This document shows, piece by piece, positions 1 to 8,225 of a stretch of DNA of 64,000 nucleotides. How positions within the stretch are numbered: the stretch's first letter is position 1; the number at the start of each line of letters is the position of its first letter. Below the pieces are notes generated by a model. It was not told the DNA's origin, made no database searches, and was given only the letters and a program-made list of their open reading frames with translations. Where the stretch lies: NCBI GenBank assembly GCA_019347945.1, contig JAHWKK010000013.1, forward strand, positions 36,260 through 100,259. Direction: 5' to 3'. The DNA is from Acidobacteriota bacterium (GTDB lineage: Bacteria; Acidobacteriota; Thermoanaerobaculia; Gp7-AA8; JAHWKK01). The translations under genes were made by a program, and so were the position numbers.

Positions 1-185
1 TGCTGCTGTCGATGACTCGCCGCTCCCACCTCTGCCATCGCCGTCTGCAACTGAAGAAGAAGGAAGAGGATGATGAAGATCAGAAACCCCGTCAGGGCCG
101 CGATGAACCACCGGACATTCCGGCTGAAGCTCACCGGACCGACCGTCCGCCTGGTTTTCTCCGTCGGAGCTCCGTTCTCGCTCAT
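1..185 (-). CDS. N-terminal part of an unidentified single-pass membrane protein (cut by window edge)
   Basis: Only the first 61 codons are present; the rest lies beyond base 1. The ATG at 183-185 overlaps the stop of the prepilin peptidase gene (ATGA), so the two are probably translationally coupled. The product begins with a basic, hydrophilic stretch of about 27 residues. One strong hydrophobic segment follows (about residues 28-45, rich in Ile, Leu and Phe), then a short polar stretch. That layout fits a membrane-anchored protein with its main domain outside the window, such as a sensor kinase or a pilus-related factor. I cannot tell which. Confidence 0.6.
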   Translation of the reverse strand, partial: MSENGAPTEKTRRTVGPVSFSRNVRWFIAALTGFLIFIILFLLLQLQTAMAEVGAASHRQQ

Positions 186-973
186 AGGAAGAGGATGTCG
201 TAGATCTCCGGACCGAAAAAGATGACCCCTAGAAATGCCAGTCCGAGAAACGGGCCGAAGGGGAGCGCCACGCGCAACCCCTGCCGCTGACTCAACCCGA
301 GGCTGATGCCGAACACCGCGCCGAGGATCGAGGCGATGAAGATCACCGGGACGATTGCCTTCCATCCCGATACGGCACCGATCATCGCCAGCATCTTGAT
401 GTCTCCGCGACCCATGCCCTCCGTTCTCCGCAGCAGCCAGTAGACCAGCGAGATCAGGATGAGGATGCCGGCGCCGACCGCGGCTCCGATGAGCGAATCA
501 TTCAAAGAGGTCGACAGCAGCAGGCGCGAATGGAACCGGCCGATCTCGAGCGCGCCGATGAACAGCCCGATGATGAACCCCGGGAAGGTCAGTGCATTCG
601 GAAGGAGCTGGGTATCGAGATCGATGAAGATCAGAGCGATCACGATCGCGAGGATTGCGGCGAGCATGAGGCCCGGTACGGTCGCTCCCGCGAACAGATA
701 CGCGGCGACGAACGCGGCTCCGGTCGCAATCTCGACGAGCGGATAACGGATCGAGATCGCAGCTCCGCACGCCCTGCACTTTCCGCCGAGAATGATCCAG
801 CTCAGAACCGGCAGATTGTCGTACCAATGAATGCGCTGCCCGCAACCGGGGCATCGGCTCGGGGGAGCATTCAGCGACTCACCGATCGGAAGCCGGTGGA
901 TGACGACGTTGAGAAAGCTTCCGATGATCAATCCGAGTACGAACGCTGCGCCGATGAAAATCGACCTCTCCAC
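182..973 (-). CDS. pilD: Prepilin leader peptidase / N-methyltransferase (A24 family)
   Basis: Inner-membrane aspartic protease that cleaves and N-methylates type IV prepilins or type II secretion pseudopilins. The 263-residue product shows the full-length bacterial layout: an N-terminal membrane segment, a cytoplasmic zinc-binding loop with two CxxC pairs (C41/C44 and C66/C69), and several further membrane helices. The two catalytic aspartates lie in the IDLDTQLLPN segment and in the GRGDIKM motif. The start is GTG at 973. It is coupled to the following membrane-protein gene by an ATGA overlap. tRNA-Ala lies about 50 bases upstream on the same strand. No pilin gene is visible in the window, so its substrate is unknown. 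Confidence 0.95.
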   Translation of the reverse strand: MERSIFIGAAFVLGLIIGSFLNVVIHRLPIGESLNAPPSRCPGCGQRIHWYDNLPVLSWIILGGKCRACGAAISIRYPLVEIATGAAFVAAYLFAGATVPGLMLAAILAIVIALIFIDLDTQLLPNALTFPGFIIGLFIGALEIGRFHSRLLLSTSLNDSLIGAAVGAGILILISLVYWLLRRTEGMGRGDIKMLAMIGAVSGWKAIVPVIFIASILGAVFGISLGLSQRQGLRVALPFGPFLGLAFLGVIFFGPEIYDILFL

Positions 974-1023
974 GGAGTGGATTGTTGCACACGGTCAGCA
1001 GGCGGGAGTGGCATCGCGAGGGC

Positions 1024-1099
1024 TGGTGGAGCCGATGGGGATCGAACCCACGACCTCCTGAATGCCATTCAGGCGCTCTCCCAGCTGAGCTACGGCCCC
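1024..1099 (-). tRNA. tRNA-Ala (GGC anticodon)
   Basis: A complete 76-nt cloverleaf with the CCA end encoded at 1024-1026. The acceptor arms GGGGCCG and CGGCTCC pair over 7 bp with one G-U. The D arm has AGCTCAGCTGGGAGAGC, the T arm has the GGTTCGATCC core, and the anticodon stem CCTGA/TCAGG holds the loop ATGGCAT with anticodon GGC. It reads GCC and GCU alanine codons. It lies on the minus strand just upstream of pilD and divergent from the tonB operon. Confidence 0.97.
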
Positions 1100-1201
1100 A
1101 CACGCGACGCTGCGACCGGTCACTAACCCGGCACAACGCAGTGAAATTTCTGGGCGACGGGGATTTCGTGGCCCTCCATATGTGTCACGATCATCGTAAC
1201 G

Positions 1202-1963
1202 ATGTTTGCGGATTCACTCATCGAATCGACCAGCAGGCGAAGGCCGGCCGGCTCGGTCGCGACCACCGGCCTCTCCATCGGTCTCCACGCGGCCATTCTT
1301 GGAGCCCTGATCGCAGCCGGACTCTCGGCTCGTGAGGCGGAGAAGCCGATGGAACCGATTCGCGCATATCTCGTCGGTTCCGAACCGGCTCCTCCACCGC
1401 CCCCGCCTCCGCCCCCGGCGGCGGTCGAGTCGAGGCCGGAAACGGTGGTCCGTGAACGCGTGCCCGTCGACACGAGCTTCGTGCAGCCGACCGAGATCCC
1501 GGAAACCATCCCCGAGACCGAGCTCGTCCCGACCGAGACCACCGATCCGGCGGGGGTGCCGGGAGGCGTCGACGGCGGAGTCGAGGGAGGCATCGTCGGG
1601 GGAGTCGTCGGCGGGATCATCGGTGGGGAGATTGGAGGCGTCCTCGGCGGCGTTCCGGGCGGGCGGGGCGAAGGTCCCTACAGGCCGGGCAACGACGTCT
1701 CGGCGCCTGTGGCGATCTACAAAGTCGACCCTCCATACACCGAGGAGGCGAGGAAGGCCCGCGTTCAGGGAATCGTCATTCTCGAGGCCGTGGTGGACGT
1801 CGAAGGAAACGTCACCGATATCGAAGTTCTCAAGCCGCTGCAATACGGTCTGGACGAGACGGCCGTCGAAGCTCTGAGACAATGGAAATACGAACCTGGT
1901 AAGAAGGATGGTCAACCCGTCCCGGTTCTGATGACGGTGAGCGTCAGCTTCCGTCTCCAATAA
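1202..1963 (+). CDS. tonB: TonB-family energy transducer
   Basis: Periplasm-spanning protein that couples the ExbB/ExbD proton channel to outer-membrane receptors. The 253-residue product has one N-terminal transmembrane segment (about residues 22-42). A proline-rich stretch (about 62-72, nine prolines running) is followed by a Glu/Thr-rich linker, and a strongly glycine/valine-rich linker covers roughly 120-155. The C-terminal TonB domain (about 175-253) has the usual 'YTEEARKARVQG' and 'ALRQWKYEPG' elements. The glycine-rich linker is longer than in classic TonB. It is first in an operon with exbB and two exbD genes; exbB starts 22 bases after its stop. Confidence 0.93.
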   Translation: MFADSLIESTSRRRPAGSVATTGLSIGLHAAILGALIAAGLSAREAEKPMEPIRAYLVGSEPAPPPPPPPPPAAVESRPETVVRERVPVDTSFVQPTEIPETIPETELVPTETTDPAGVPGGVDGGVEGGIVGGVVGGIIGGEIGGVLGGVPGGRGEGPYRPGNDVSAPVAIYKVDPPYTEEARKARVQGIVILEAVVDVEGNVTDIEVLKPLQYGLDETAVEALRQWKYEPGKKDGQPVPVLMTVSVSFRLQ

Positions 1964-1985
1964 AAGCGAGGAGTACACAAAACCA

Positions 1986-2711
1986 ATGCAGGAAGCATTC
2001 GCTTTATCGACAATCTGGGAGACCATGGGGTGGACGGTACGCGGCGTCGTGCTCGTGCTCTTCCTCATGTCCGTCTGGTCGCTCGGTCTTTCGATCGAGA
2101 GATACATGAGGCTCAGGAAGGCGCGGGCTCAGTCGCTCCGGCTGGTCGACAGGATCGGCAAACTGCTCGATTCCCGCAGACTTGCCGACGCGGAATCCGA
2201 GGCGCGGAGAAGCGACTACGACAAGAGTCATCTGGCGAAAATCGTCGCGGCGGGGATCGCCCGCTACCTGGAGCTCAGGGGTACCGATCGGGAGGAATTG
2301 AACCCGGCGGGGGCTGCCCGGCGGGCGATGGCGCGGGAGCAGGCTTCGATCAATGCCGACTTCCGCCGCGGACTGACCAGCCTGGCCACCATCGCGACGA
2401 CCGCTCCGTTCGTCGGACTTTTCGGAACCGTCGTCGGGATCATCAACGCGTTTCGCGGCATGCACGCAACAGGATCGGGGGGGCTCGGTGCGGTCTCGGG
2501 CGGCATTGCCGAAGCGCTCGTAGCCACGGCCTTCGGGCTCTTCGTCGCGATTCCCGCCGTGTGGCTGTACAACTATTTCATCGGACGGATCGACCGGTTC
2601 GAGGCTGAGATGGACAACACTTCCTCCGAGATGGTGGACGTTTTCGTGGAGGACAACGCTCGCACCGAAAGGCCGCACGCGGTCGACGGAACCCGGGAGA
2701 CGGCCGGCTGA
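1986..2711 (+). CDS. exbB: MotA/TolQ/ExbB proton channel protein
   Basis: Inner-membrane channel subunit that works with ExbD and TonB. The 241-residue product has a first membrane helix at about 20-40 and a long cytoplasmic loop. The conserved MotA_TolQ_ExbB core with two more helices (about 135-205) contains 'TAPFVGLFGTVVGI' and 'ALVATAFGLFVAIPAVW'. These match the pore-lining signature of the family. The stop TGA overlaps the ATG of the next gene by one base, showing tight operon coupling. TolQ is an alternative name, but adjacency to a tonB gene and no tolA/tolB favours ExbB. Confidence 0.94.
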   Translation: MQEAFALSTIWETMGWTVRGVVLVLFLMSVWSLGLSIERYMRLRKARAQSLRLVDRIGKLLDSRRLADAESEARRSDYDKSHLAKIVAAGIARYLELRGTDREELNPAGAARRAMAREQASINADFRRGLTSLATIATTAPFVGLFGTVVGIINAFRGMHATGSGGLGAVSGGIAEALVATAFGLFVAIPAVWLYNYFIGRIDRFEAEMDNTSSEMVDVFVEDNARTERPHAVDGTRETAG

Positions 2712-3127
2712 TGGCATTCAGCTCCGGATCGGGTAACGGCGTCCGAGGTGACATCAACGTCACTCCTCTGGTGGATGTCGTGCTCGTTCTGCTGATCATC
2801 TTCATGGTGGTCACGCCGATGCTCCAGCAGGGAGTCGAGGTCCAGCTGCCCGCCGGCCCGCACGCGGATCGGAAACCGGGAGAAGAGGACGACCTCGTCG
2901 TCTCGATCAAGCAGGATGGAACGGTCTTCGTCGGACAGAGCTGGATCGCCGATGCCGATCTCGCCGGGTTTCTCGGCGAGAAGAAGGGTTACGGGGATCC
3001 GACCGTGATGCTCAAGGCCGACGCGAGAATCGAGTTCCGTCGCGTCCGCGAAGTCATGAAGGCAATCAACGAAGCAGGGCTGAACAGAGTGGCCGTCCTG
3101 ACCGAGCAGCGGAGTGGAATCGAATGA
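2711..3127 (+). CDS. exbD: ExbD/TolR-family biopolymer transport protein, copy 1
   Basis: Partner of ExbB in the proton-driven energisation complex. The 138-residue product has a short cytoplasmic N-terminus and the family signature 'DINVTPLVDVVLVLLIIFMV', which forms the single membrane helix (about 14-34). It includes the essential aspartate (LVDVVLVLL) that carries protons. The periplasmic domain follows. It overlaps exbB by one base and the second exbD by ATGA. Two consecutive exbD genes are common in Gram-negative bacteria with expanded TonB systems. Confidence 0.94.
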   Translation: MAFSSGSGNGVRGDINVTPLVDVVLVLLIIFMVVTPMLQQGVEVQLPAGPHADRKPGEEDDLVVSIKQDGTVFVGQSWIADADLAGFLGEKKGYGDPTVMLKADARIEFRRVREVMKAINEAGLNRVAVLTEQRSGIE

Positions 3128-3603
3128 GGATACTCAGTGAATTCGAGCACGACGACGATCCCTCCCCCCGAAGAGGGCGAACTGCTCCTCAGGGCGAGAT
3201 CAACGTCACTCCACTGGTGGACGTCGTGCTCGTTCTGCTGATCATCTTCATGGTCCTGACGCCCGCTCTTCAGATGGGGATCGACGTCGAGATCCCGCCG
3301 AAGGTCGAAGTCGAGAATCCCGAGATGGTCCCCGACGAAGAACAGCTCGTCGTCCGCGTTGCCGCTGATGGGTGGTGGCTCAACAGGACGTCGTTCGCGA
3401 CGCGCAACGAGCTTCGGGACGCGCTCGCGCCCATCCTCGCTTCACGCGAAGAGTCGGAACGGGTGGTGTTTTTCGATTCGGCCGACGAGCTTGCATTCGA
3501 GCGGGCTGTCGAAGGACTCGATGTCGCCAGGGCGGCGGGTGCGACGCGGATCGGATTCCTCACCGAGCCCGTCGGGAATCGGCCAGCAGCCGGGAGCCCG
3601 TAA
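3124..3603 (+). CDS. exbD: ExbD/TolR-family biopolymer transport protein, copy 2
   Basis: Second ExbD paralogue, 159 residues. It has a longer charged N-terminal tail (about 20 residues with Asp-Asp-Asp and Arg clusters) and then the same 'INVTPLVDVVLVLL' membrane signature with its aspartate. The periplasmic domain differs clearly from copy 1, so the pair is an old duplication rather than a recent one. Both copies keep the membrane aspartate, so both could conduct protons, perhaps as a hetero-oligomer. It closes the tonB-exbB-exbD-exbD operon. tRNA-Sec follows after 88 bases. Confidence 0.93.
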   Translation: MRILSEFEHDDDPSPRRGRTAPQGEINVTPLVDVVLVLLIIFMVLTPALQMGIDVEIPPKVEVENPEMVPDEEQLVVRVAADGWWLNRTSFATRNELRDALAPILASREESERVVFFDSADELAFERAVEGLDVARAAGATRIGFLTEPVGNRPAAGSP

Positions 3604-3691
3604 GCGCCCGCTGTCGCGTCGCAGAATGGATCGGAATCCTCGCCGCGGAATCCGCGGGGGTCCGAATCGTTTCTTCTCCGTGCCCGGATAC

Positions 3692-3789
3692 GGAGGCGAA
3701 TGGGGTCTGGCGGCCCCCGCGGTCTTCAAAACCGTTGCGTCGGCGCGAAGGCGTCGATGGGTTGGTTCGATTCCGACACGCCTCCGCCA
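3692..3789 (+). tRNA. selC: tRNA-Sec (TCA anticodon, selenocysteine)
   Basis: A 98-nt tRNA with CCA encoded at 3787-3789. The acceptor arms GGAGGCG/CGCCTCC give 7 Watson-Crick pairs; the eighth position typical of bacterial tRNA-Sec would be A-A. The anticodon stem GCGGT/ACCGT carries the loop CTTCAAA with anticodon TCA. The long variable arm is TCGGCGC/GCGTCGA (7 bp, one G-T) with loop GAAG, and the T arm is GTTGG/CCGAC. G73 and the TCA anticodon are diagnostic. Its presence implies SelA, SelB and SelD elsewhere, and that some in-frame TGA codons are read as selenocysteine. Confidence 0.93.
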
Positions 3790-3791
3790 TT

Positions 3792-4529
3792 TCACCTGAA
3801 TTGAGGGTTCGGATGGCCGAAGTCGCAGCCCTCATCCCAGAGCTCCGGCTGGTTGCCGTGGGCGGGGACGCCGCCGGCATCCGAGAGCATTCTCGCCATG
3901 TGCATCAGGTTCCAGCTCATGAACGTCGTGTTCCTCTGGGTGAAATCGTTCTCCGGTCCGCCGGAGCCGTCATCGAGGTAAGACGGACCCGGGCCCGCCT
4001 CGCCAATCCAGCCGGCGTCGGCCTGCGGGGGGATGAGATATCCGAGATGCTGGAGTGCGTAGAGGATGCTCTGACTGCAGTGCTTGATGCCGTCCTCGTT
4101 TCCCGTGACGATGCAGCCGCCGACCCGGCCGTAATAGATGTACTGCCCCTTCTCATTGGTTCGCGCCGATTCCGCGTAGAGTCGCTCGACCAGGCGACTG
4201 CAGACCGAAGAACGCTCGCCGAGCCAGATGGGCGTTCCGATCACCAGAATCTGGGCGGACATCACGCGCTCGCGCAGCTTCGGCCAGGCATCGTCGGGCC
4301 ATCCATCGCCGGTCATGTCCGGCTGGACGCCCGGCGCGACCGGGAAGTCGACAGCTCGGATGTAGTCGACCGTAACGCCCGCCTTCTCCATGATTTTCAT
4401 CGAGACCCGCATCAATCCTTCGGTGTGAGACTGACGCGGAGATTTCTTGAGAGTGCAGTTGACGAAGAGCGCTCGCAAATCGCTGAAATCGGTTTCGATG
4501 GTCGGGCAGGGCTGCGGTCCTTTGTCCAT
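3792..4529 (-). CDS. Flavodoxin-fold NAD(P)H-dependent FMN reductase-like protein
   Basis: Cytoplasmic protein of 245 residues with the flavodoxin-like fold. The first strand and phosphate loop read 'LRALFVNCTLKKSP' followed by 'SHTEGLM', where FMN phosphate binds. 'ILVIGTPIWLGERSS' is the second FMN-contacting loop, and the 'GGCIVTGNEDG' strand comes after it. This matches the NADPH-dependent FMN reductase / flavodoxin_2 group; the physiological substrate is unknown. The frame stays open further upstream, but the ATG at 4529 is preceded by a strong GGAAGGAGG ribosome site. It ends two bases from tRNA-Sec on the opposite strand. Confidence 0.82.
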   Translation of the reverse strand: MDKGPQPCPTIETDFSDLRALFVNCTLKKSPRQSHTEGLMRVSMKIMEKAGVTVDYIRAVDFPVAPGVQPDMTGDGWPDDAWPKLRERVMSAQILVIGTPIWLGERSSVCSRLVERLYAESARTNEKGQYIYYGRVGGCIVTGNEDGIKHCSQSILYALQHLGYLIPPQADAGWIGEAGPGPSYLDDGSGGPENDFTQRNTTFMSWNLMHMARMLSDAGGVPAHGNQPELWDEGCDFGHPNPQFR

Positions 4530-4653
4530 CGGTGGCCTCCTTCCTTCAATTGGCTGAAGGCAGTGTACGTCCGACGGCAGCACGGCCGCTTGCGAAGCGG
4601 CGGACCACTGTAGCGCCGGTTGGCGGGGTGAGTCGGACCCCTGCCGGAGTCGC

Positions 4654-5883
4654 TCAGGCGCGGGGGTCCGAGAACTCCACGACCGTTCCCTGCTCGATGG
4701 AGTCGGCAAGCGTTGCGGCGTCCCAGTTCGTCAGCCGGATGCAGCCGTGCGACGAGGTGTATCCGATCGTCGAAGGTGCCGCGGTCCCGTGGATTCCGTA
4801 GTTCTCTTTGCTGAGCTCCATCCAGACGATCCCGACTGGAGAGTTCGGGCCGGCGGGGAAAATCGCGGTCGGCTCATGATCGGGAACCTCGTGAAAGAGC
4901 TCGGGCTGATAGTGGTACGTCGGATCATGCGCGATTCCGACGACTTCCAGCGTCTCGGAAGGGGAGGGGTCGAACTGTGAGCCGACGGTCACAGGTGCAT
5001 GAAAGACGATATTGCCCGATTCGTCGAGCCCGTGGAGGTACTGACCGCGGACCGAGATGTTGATCCTGGCGACATTCACGGGCTGATTCGATCCGGCGTT
5101 GGGAACGTACAGCGGCTGGCCTGCCGAAAGGTTTTCGAGATTGGCGTCCGGATTCAGGGTTCGGAGGAACTCTTCGGTGGTCTGAAACTTTTCGGCGATC
5201 CCCTCGAGATGACTCTCATAGCAGAGGCAGTCGAACTCGGCCTTGCCGTACGGATCCTCCGGGATGCTCACGGTCTTCTTTGCCAGATCGGAGCTGCTGA
5301 TGTTGTAGCGGGAGATCGGATTGACGTTTCCCGAGTGCTCGACGAGCTTTCGGAACGTCGGTTCATCGATCGTTCCCGTAGGTTCGATCCCGTTCTCACT
5401 CTGAAACCACCACGCAGCAACAGCGGTGTTTTTTCCCCATTTTCCGTCGATGACGCCCGGAGAGAATCCCGCGCGGTCGAGCAGAAGCTGGGCCCTGAGG
5501 ACCGAAGGCCCGGAGACATCGCCCTCGATCGGGACGCGGACGGGCATGTTGGTGAGCTGGCTGGGATCGAGGTCGTCGAACGACTCCGCGGCCGCGCCCC
5601 CGGGTGCGAACCTCACCGCGGCGGCCTGTTCCGCGTACTGACCCCGCCGGGCCTCGCGTGCGCGTCGACGGTTGAAGGATTCGACGTTTCTCCATTCCGT
5701 CGAGCGGCGCTGGCGCTCGATCTCTTCCGGGCTCGGATCCTCACCGAGATAGGTAGAGACCGACGTCGACTCCCTCGGATCGGTGGCGGTCGTTGCAGGG
5801 GCCGTCTCCTCCTGTTCCCCGCCACAGGCGAACAGCGTGATTGCGATGGTTGCGATGGCTGAGTGAACCAGTGCTCTCGTCAT
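4654..5883 (-). CDS. Lipoprotein L,D-transpeptidase with peptidoglycan-binding and LysM domains
   Basis: Periplasmic enzyme that forms 3-3 peptidoglycan cross-links or attaches proteins to the wall. The 409-residue product starts with a lipoprotein signal ending in LFAC-G. It has a peptidoglycan_binding_1 domain (about 130-185, 'RAQLLLDRAGFSPGVIDGKWG'), then a LysM-like segment (about 215-255, 'AEKFQTTEEFLRTLNPDANL'). The C-terminal YkuD domain (about 270-409) has the motif HGTAAPSTIG and the catalytic SHGCIRL, with the nucleophile near C381. The ATG at 5883 was chosen because the signal peptide begins there; open frame upstream is chance. It is divergent from purine nucleoside phosphorylase. 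Confidence 0.93.
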   Translation of the reverse strand: MTRALVHSAIATIAITLFACGGEQEETAPATTATDPRESTSVSTYLGEDPSPEEIERQRRSTEWRNVESFNRRRAREARRGQYAEQAAAVRFAPGGAAAESFDDLDPSQLTNMPVRVPIEGDVSGPSVLRAQLLLDRAGFSPGVIDGKWGKNTAVAAWWFQSENGIEPTGTIDEPTFRKLVEHSGNVNPISRYNISSSDLAKKTVSIPEDPYGKAEFDCLCYESHLEGIAEKFQTTEEFLRTLNPDANLENLSAGQPLYVPNAGSNQPVNVARINISVRGQYLHGLDESGNIVFHAPVTVGSQFDPSPSETLEVVGIAHDPTYHYQPELFHEVPDHEPTAIFPAGPNSPVGIVWMELSKENYGIHGTAAPSTIGYTSSHGCIRLTNWDAATLADSIEQGTVVEFSDPRA

Positions 5884-5906
5884 GAACGGGCACTGAAGCA
5901 ATGTTT

Positions 5907-5937
5907 TTGCCGGGTGGCTGGCAACGGCACATATAAT
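5907..5937 (+). promoter_or_regulatory. Sigma-70-type promoter placing the start at or beside the ATG of the PNP gene
   Basis: A perfect TATAAT box lies at 5932-5937. A weak -35-like TTGCCG is at 5907-5912, with a long 19-bp spacer. The TATAAT is followed by only six bases before the ATG at 5944. Transcription would therefore begin at about 5943-5945 and give a leaderless mRNA. No ribosome binding site is visible. Confidence 0.6.
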
Positions 5938-5943
5938 CCGCGG

Positions 5944-6765
5944 ATGATCGAGCGAATCGACGAGGCGGTCGCCTGGATCGGCGCCCGTGTCGATGCGCGG
6001 CCGGACATCCTCGTCGTCCTCGGTTCGGGTCTCGGCGGCGTCGTCGACGGGCTCGAAACGGAGCCGGCGATTCCCTACTCCGAGATCCCGCACGCGCCAG
6101 TGGCCAAGGTGCGGGGCCACCACGGACGGATGGTCTTCGCGAAGTCCGGCTCGAAAAAAATCGCCATTCTTCAGGGTCGCGCTCATTACTACGAGGGTTT
6201 TTCGATGAGCGAGGTCGTCTTTCTGGCGCGAGTCGTCGGACGGATGGGCGCAAAGTTCGCCATCGTGACGAATGCGGCCGGGGGCATCAACGTCGACTTC
6301 GCGCCGGGAGATCTCATGCTGATCTCCGACCACATCAATATGTTCGGCGACAACCCCCTGCGAGGCGAGAATCTGGATGCGCTCGGGAGCCGGTTCCCCG
6401 ATCTCAGCGAGCCGTACCCGGAGGCCCTGCGAGGTATCGCCAAGGAGATCTGCGAGCAGAAAGGGTGCGGGATCAAGGAAGGGATCTACGCTGGCCTCCC
6501 GGGACCCTCGTATGAAACACCGGCGGAAATCCGGGCGCTTCGGACTCTCGGTGCCGACGCCGTCGGGATGTCGACCGTTCCGGAGGTCATCGCGCTGTCG
6601 CACATGCAGATTCCCGTGATCGGAATCTCCTGCATCACGAACATGGCGGCCGGGATCCTTCCTCGTAAGCTCACTCACGAGGAAGTGATCGAGACGACCG
6701 CGAGAGTAGAGCAGGAGTTCGGCAGCCTGCTGATCGACCTGATCGCGCGCCTTCCCAACGACTGA
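5944..6765 (+). CDS. punA: Purine nucleoside phosphorylase (trimeric PNP type)
   Basis: Cytoplasmic enzyme that splits purine nucleosides with phosphate into base plus (deoxy)ribose-1-phosphate. The 273-residue product carries the class II PNP hallmarks: 'VVLGSGLGGVVD' phosphate loop near 22-33, 'VRGHHGRMV', 'LQGRAHYYEG', 'VTNAAGGIN', 'GLPGPSYETPAEIR', and the base-binding loop near 'GISCITNMAAG'. The length matches the trimeric family rather than hexameric DeoD. The ATG at 5944 follows a TATAAT by six bases and has no Shine-Dalgarno, suggesting leaderless translation. A nucleoside transporter gene follows 16 bases later. Confidence 0.95.
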   Translation: MIERIDEAVAWIGARVDARPDILVVLGSGLGGVVDGLETEPAIPYSEIPHAPVAKVRGHHGRMVFAKSGSKKIAILQGRAHYYEGFSMSEVVFLARVVGRMGAKFAIVTNAAGGINVDFAPGDLMLISDHINMFGDNPLRGENLDALGSRFPDLSEPYPEALRGIAKEICEQKGCGIKEGIYAGLPGPSYETPAEIRALRTLGADAVGMSTVPEVIALSHMQIPVIGISCITNMAAGILPRKLTHEEVIETTARVEQEFGSLLIDLIARLPND

Positions 6766-6781
6766 TGAGGAGGAGTACGGC

Positions 6782-8215
6782 TTGGAACGGATGACTGGAT
6801 TGCTTGGGATCGGTGTGATCATTCTGATCGCATGGGGCCTTTCGCTGGACCGTCGGGCAATTCGCTGGTCGACGGTGGGGTGGGGGCTGGGGTTGCAGGT
6901 CGTTCTCGCGATCCTCGTTCTGAAGGGCGCAGCGATCGCGAGGGCGCTCGACTGGTTTCTTCCGGGGGTGAGCCGGCCCATCGCGGCATTCGTGGTGATC
7001 TTCCTTCTCGGCGTGGCGGTGGTCGTGGCGAGAAAGCTCCCTCCGCCGTCCCGAAAGTCCTTCTGGCTGGTCGTTGGCGTGCTGGCGGCTTTTGCGGCGC
7101 TTCGCTTCAACCTGCTCGCATACGCATTCGCGACGGTTCGCGACATCGTGACGCAGCTGATCGGATTCACCGAGGAGGGAGCGGATTTCGTTTTCGGCCA
7201 GCTCGGTCACGGTGATACATCCACAGGCTTCATCTTCGCGACTCAGGTGCTTCCGACGATCATCTTCATCGCTTCGATCTTCGCGGTGCTCTATTACGTC
7301 GGAGTGATGCAGGTGATCGTTCGATTCTTCGCGAAAATCATGACCCGTTTCCTCGGCGCATCGGGGGCCGAATCGACCAACGTCGCCGCCGCCATCTTCA
7401 TGGGACAGACCGAGGCGCCCCTCACGATCCGCCCCTATCTCGACCGATTGACGCTCAGCGAGCTGATGACGGTCATGGTCTCCGGCATGGCGACCGTTTC
7501 GGGTGGGATCATGGCGGCGTACGTCATGGTGGCCGGCGTCGACGTGCTCCATCTGCTGACTGCTTCGATCATGGCAGCTCCGGCGTCGATCGCGCTCGCC
7601 AAGATGATCGTTCCCGAGACCGGCGAACCGGAGACCGGGCCGAATGTGAAAGTGGAAGTCCCGAAGACCGACGTCAACATCATCGACGCTGCAGGACGGG
7701 GCGCGCTCGAAGGACTCCATCTCTCGCTCAACGTCGCGGCCATGCTGATCGCGTTCATTGCATTGATCGCGATGGTGAACGCGGCCTTCCTTTGGGTTCA
7801 CGAAAGCCTTGTTGCAGCTGGTGGAGGATTCGCGGTCATAGGAGCTTATTTTCCCGCGAGCTTCGAGGTTCTGCTCGGCTGGCTGTTCCGTCCGATTGCG
7901 TGGACGATGGGAGTGCCGTGGGGTGAGACCCAGACGGTCGGAAACCTGCTGGGCCTGCGGATGGTGCTCAACGAGTTCGTTGCCTTCGTCAAGCTCGGCG
8001 AGGTGGCGGGCACGCTCAGCCCGCGCAGTTTCATCATCTCCACATACGCGCTCTGCGGATTTGCGAATCTTTCGTCGATTGCGATCCAGATCGGTGGCAT
8101 CGGCGCGCTCGCTCCGGGCCGTCGAGGGGATCTTGCGAGACTCGGCGTCCGGGCAATGCTCGCGGGGACGCTGGCGAATTTCATGACCGCCACGATTGCG
8201 GGCATGCTGCTCTGA
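6782..8215 (+). CDS. nupC: Concentrative nucleoside transporter (NupC/CNT family)
   Basis: Inner-membrane cation-coupled nucleoside importer, 477 residues with about ten hydrophobic segments. CNT signatures are present: 'GVMQVIVRFFAKIMTRFLGASGAES' region, 'IFMGQTEAPLTIRPYL', 'SGMATVSGGIMAAYV', 'NEFVAFVKLGE' and 'STYALCGFANLSSIAIQIGG'. A non-conserved hydrophilic loop lies at about 280-300. The TTG at 6782 is preferred over the ATG at 6791 because the AGGAGGAG ribosome site lies about 7 bases before the TTG and 16 before the ATG. With the adjacent PNP gene it forms a nucleoside uptake and phosphorolysis operon. Confidence 0.93.
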   Translation: MERMTGLLGIGVIILIAWGLSLDRRAIRWSTVGWGLGLQVVLAILVLKGAAIARALDWFLPGVSRPIAAFVVIFLLGVAVVVARKLPPPSRKSFWLVVGVLAAFAALRFNLLAYAFATVRDIVTQLIGFTEEGADFVFGQLGHGDTSTGFIFATQVLPTIIFIASIFAVLYYVGVMQVIVRFFAKIMTRFLGASGAESTNVAAAIFMGQTEAPLTIRPYLDRLTLSELMTVMVSGMATVSGGIMAAYVMVAGVDVLHLLTASIMAAPASIALAKMIVPETGEPETGPNVKVEVPKTDVNIIDAAGRGALEGLHLSLNVAAMLIAFIALIAMVNAAFLWVHESLVAAGGGFAVIGAYFPASFEVLLGWLFRPIAWTMGVPWGETQTVGNLLGLRMVLNEFVAFVKLGEVAGTLSPRSFIISTYALCGFANLSSIAIQIGGIGALAPGRRGDLARLGVRAMLAGTLANFMTATIAGMLL

Positions 8216-8225
8216 CTCGGCGAGC

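Noticed and set aside
3643..3657. Perfect small palindrome CCGCGG-AAT-CCGCGG before tRNA-Sec as a terminator
   Set aside because: No T-run follows and the stem is only 6 bp; it could be chance in GC-rich DNA.
5884..7170. Apparent ~430-residue N-terminal extension of the L,D-transpeptidase frame, antisense to the PNP gene
   Set aside because: A clear lipoprotein signal peptide begins at 5883, and upstream sequence encodes PNP on the other strand.
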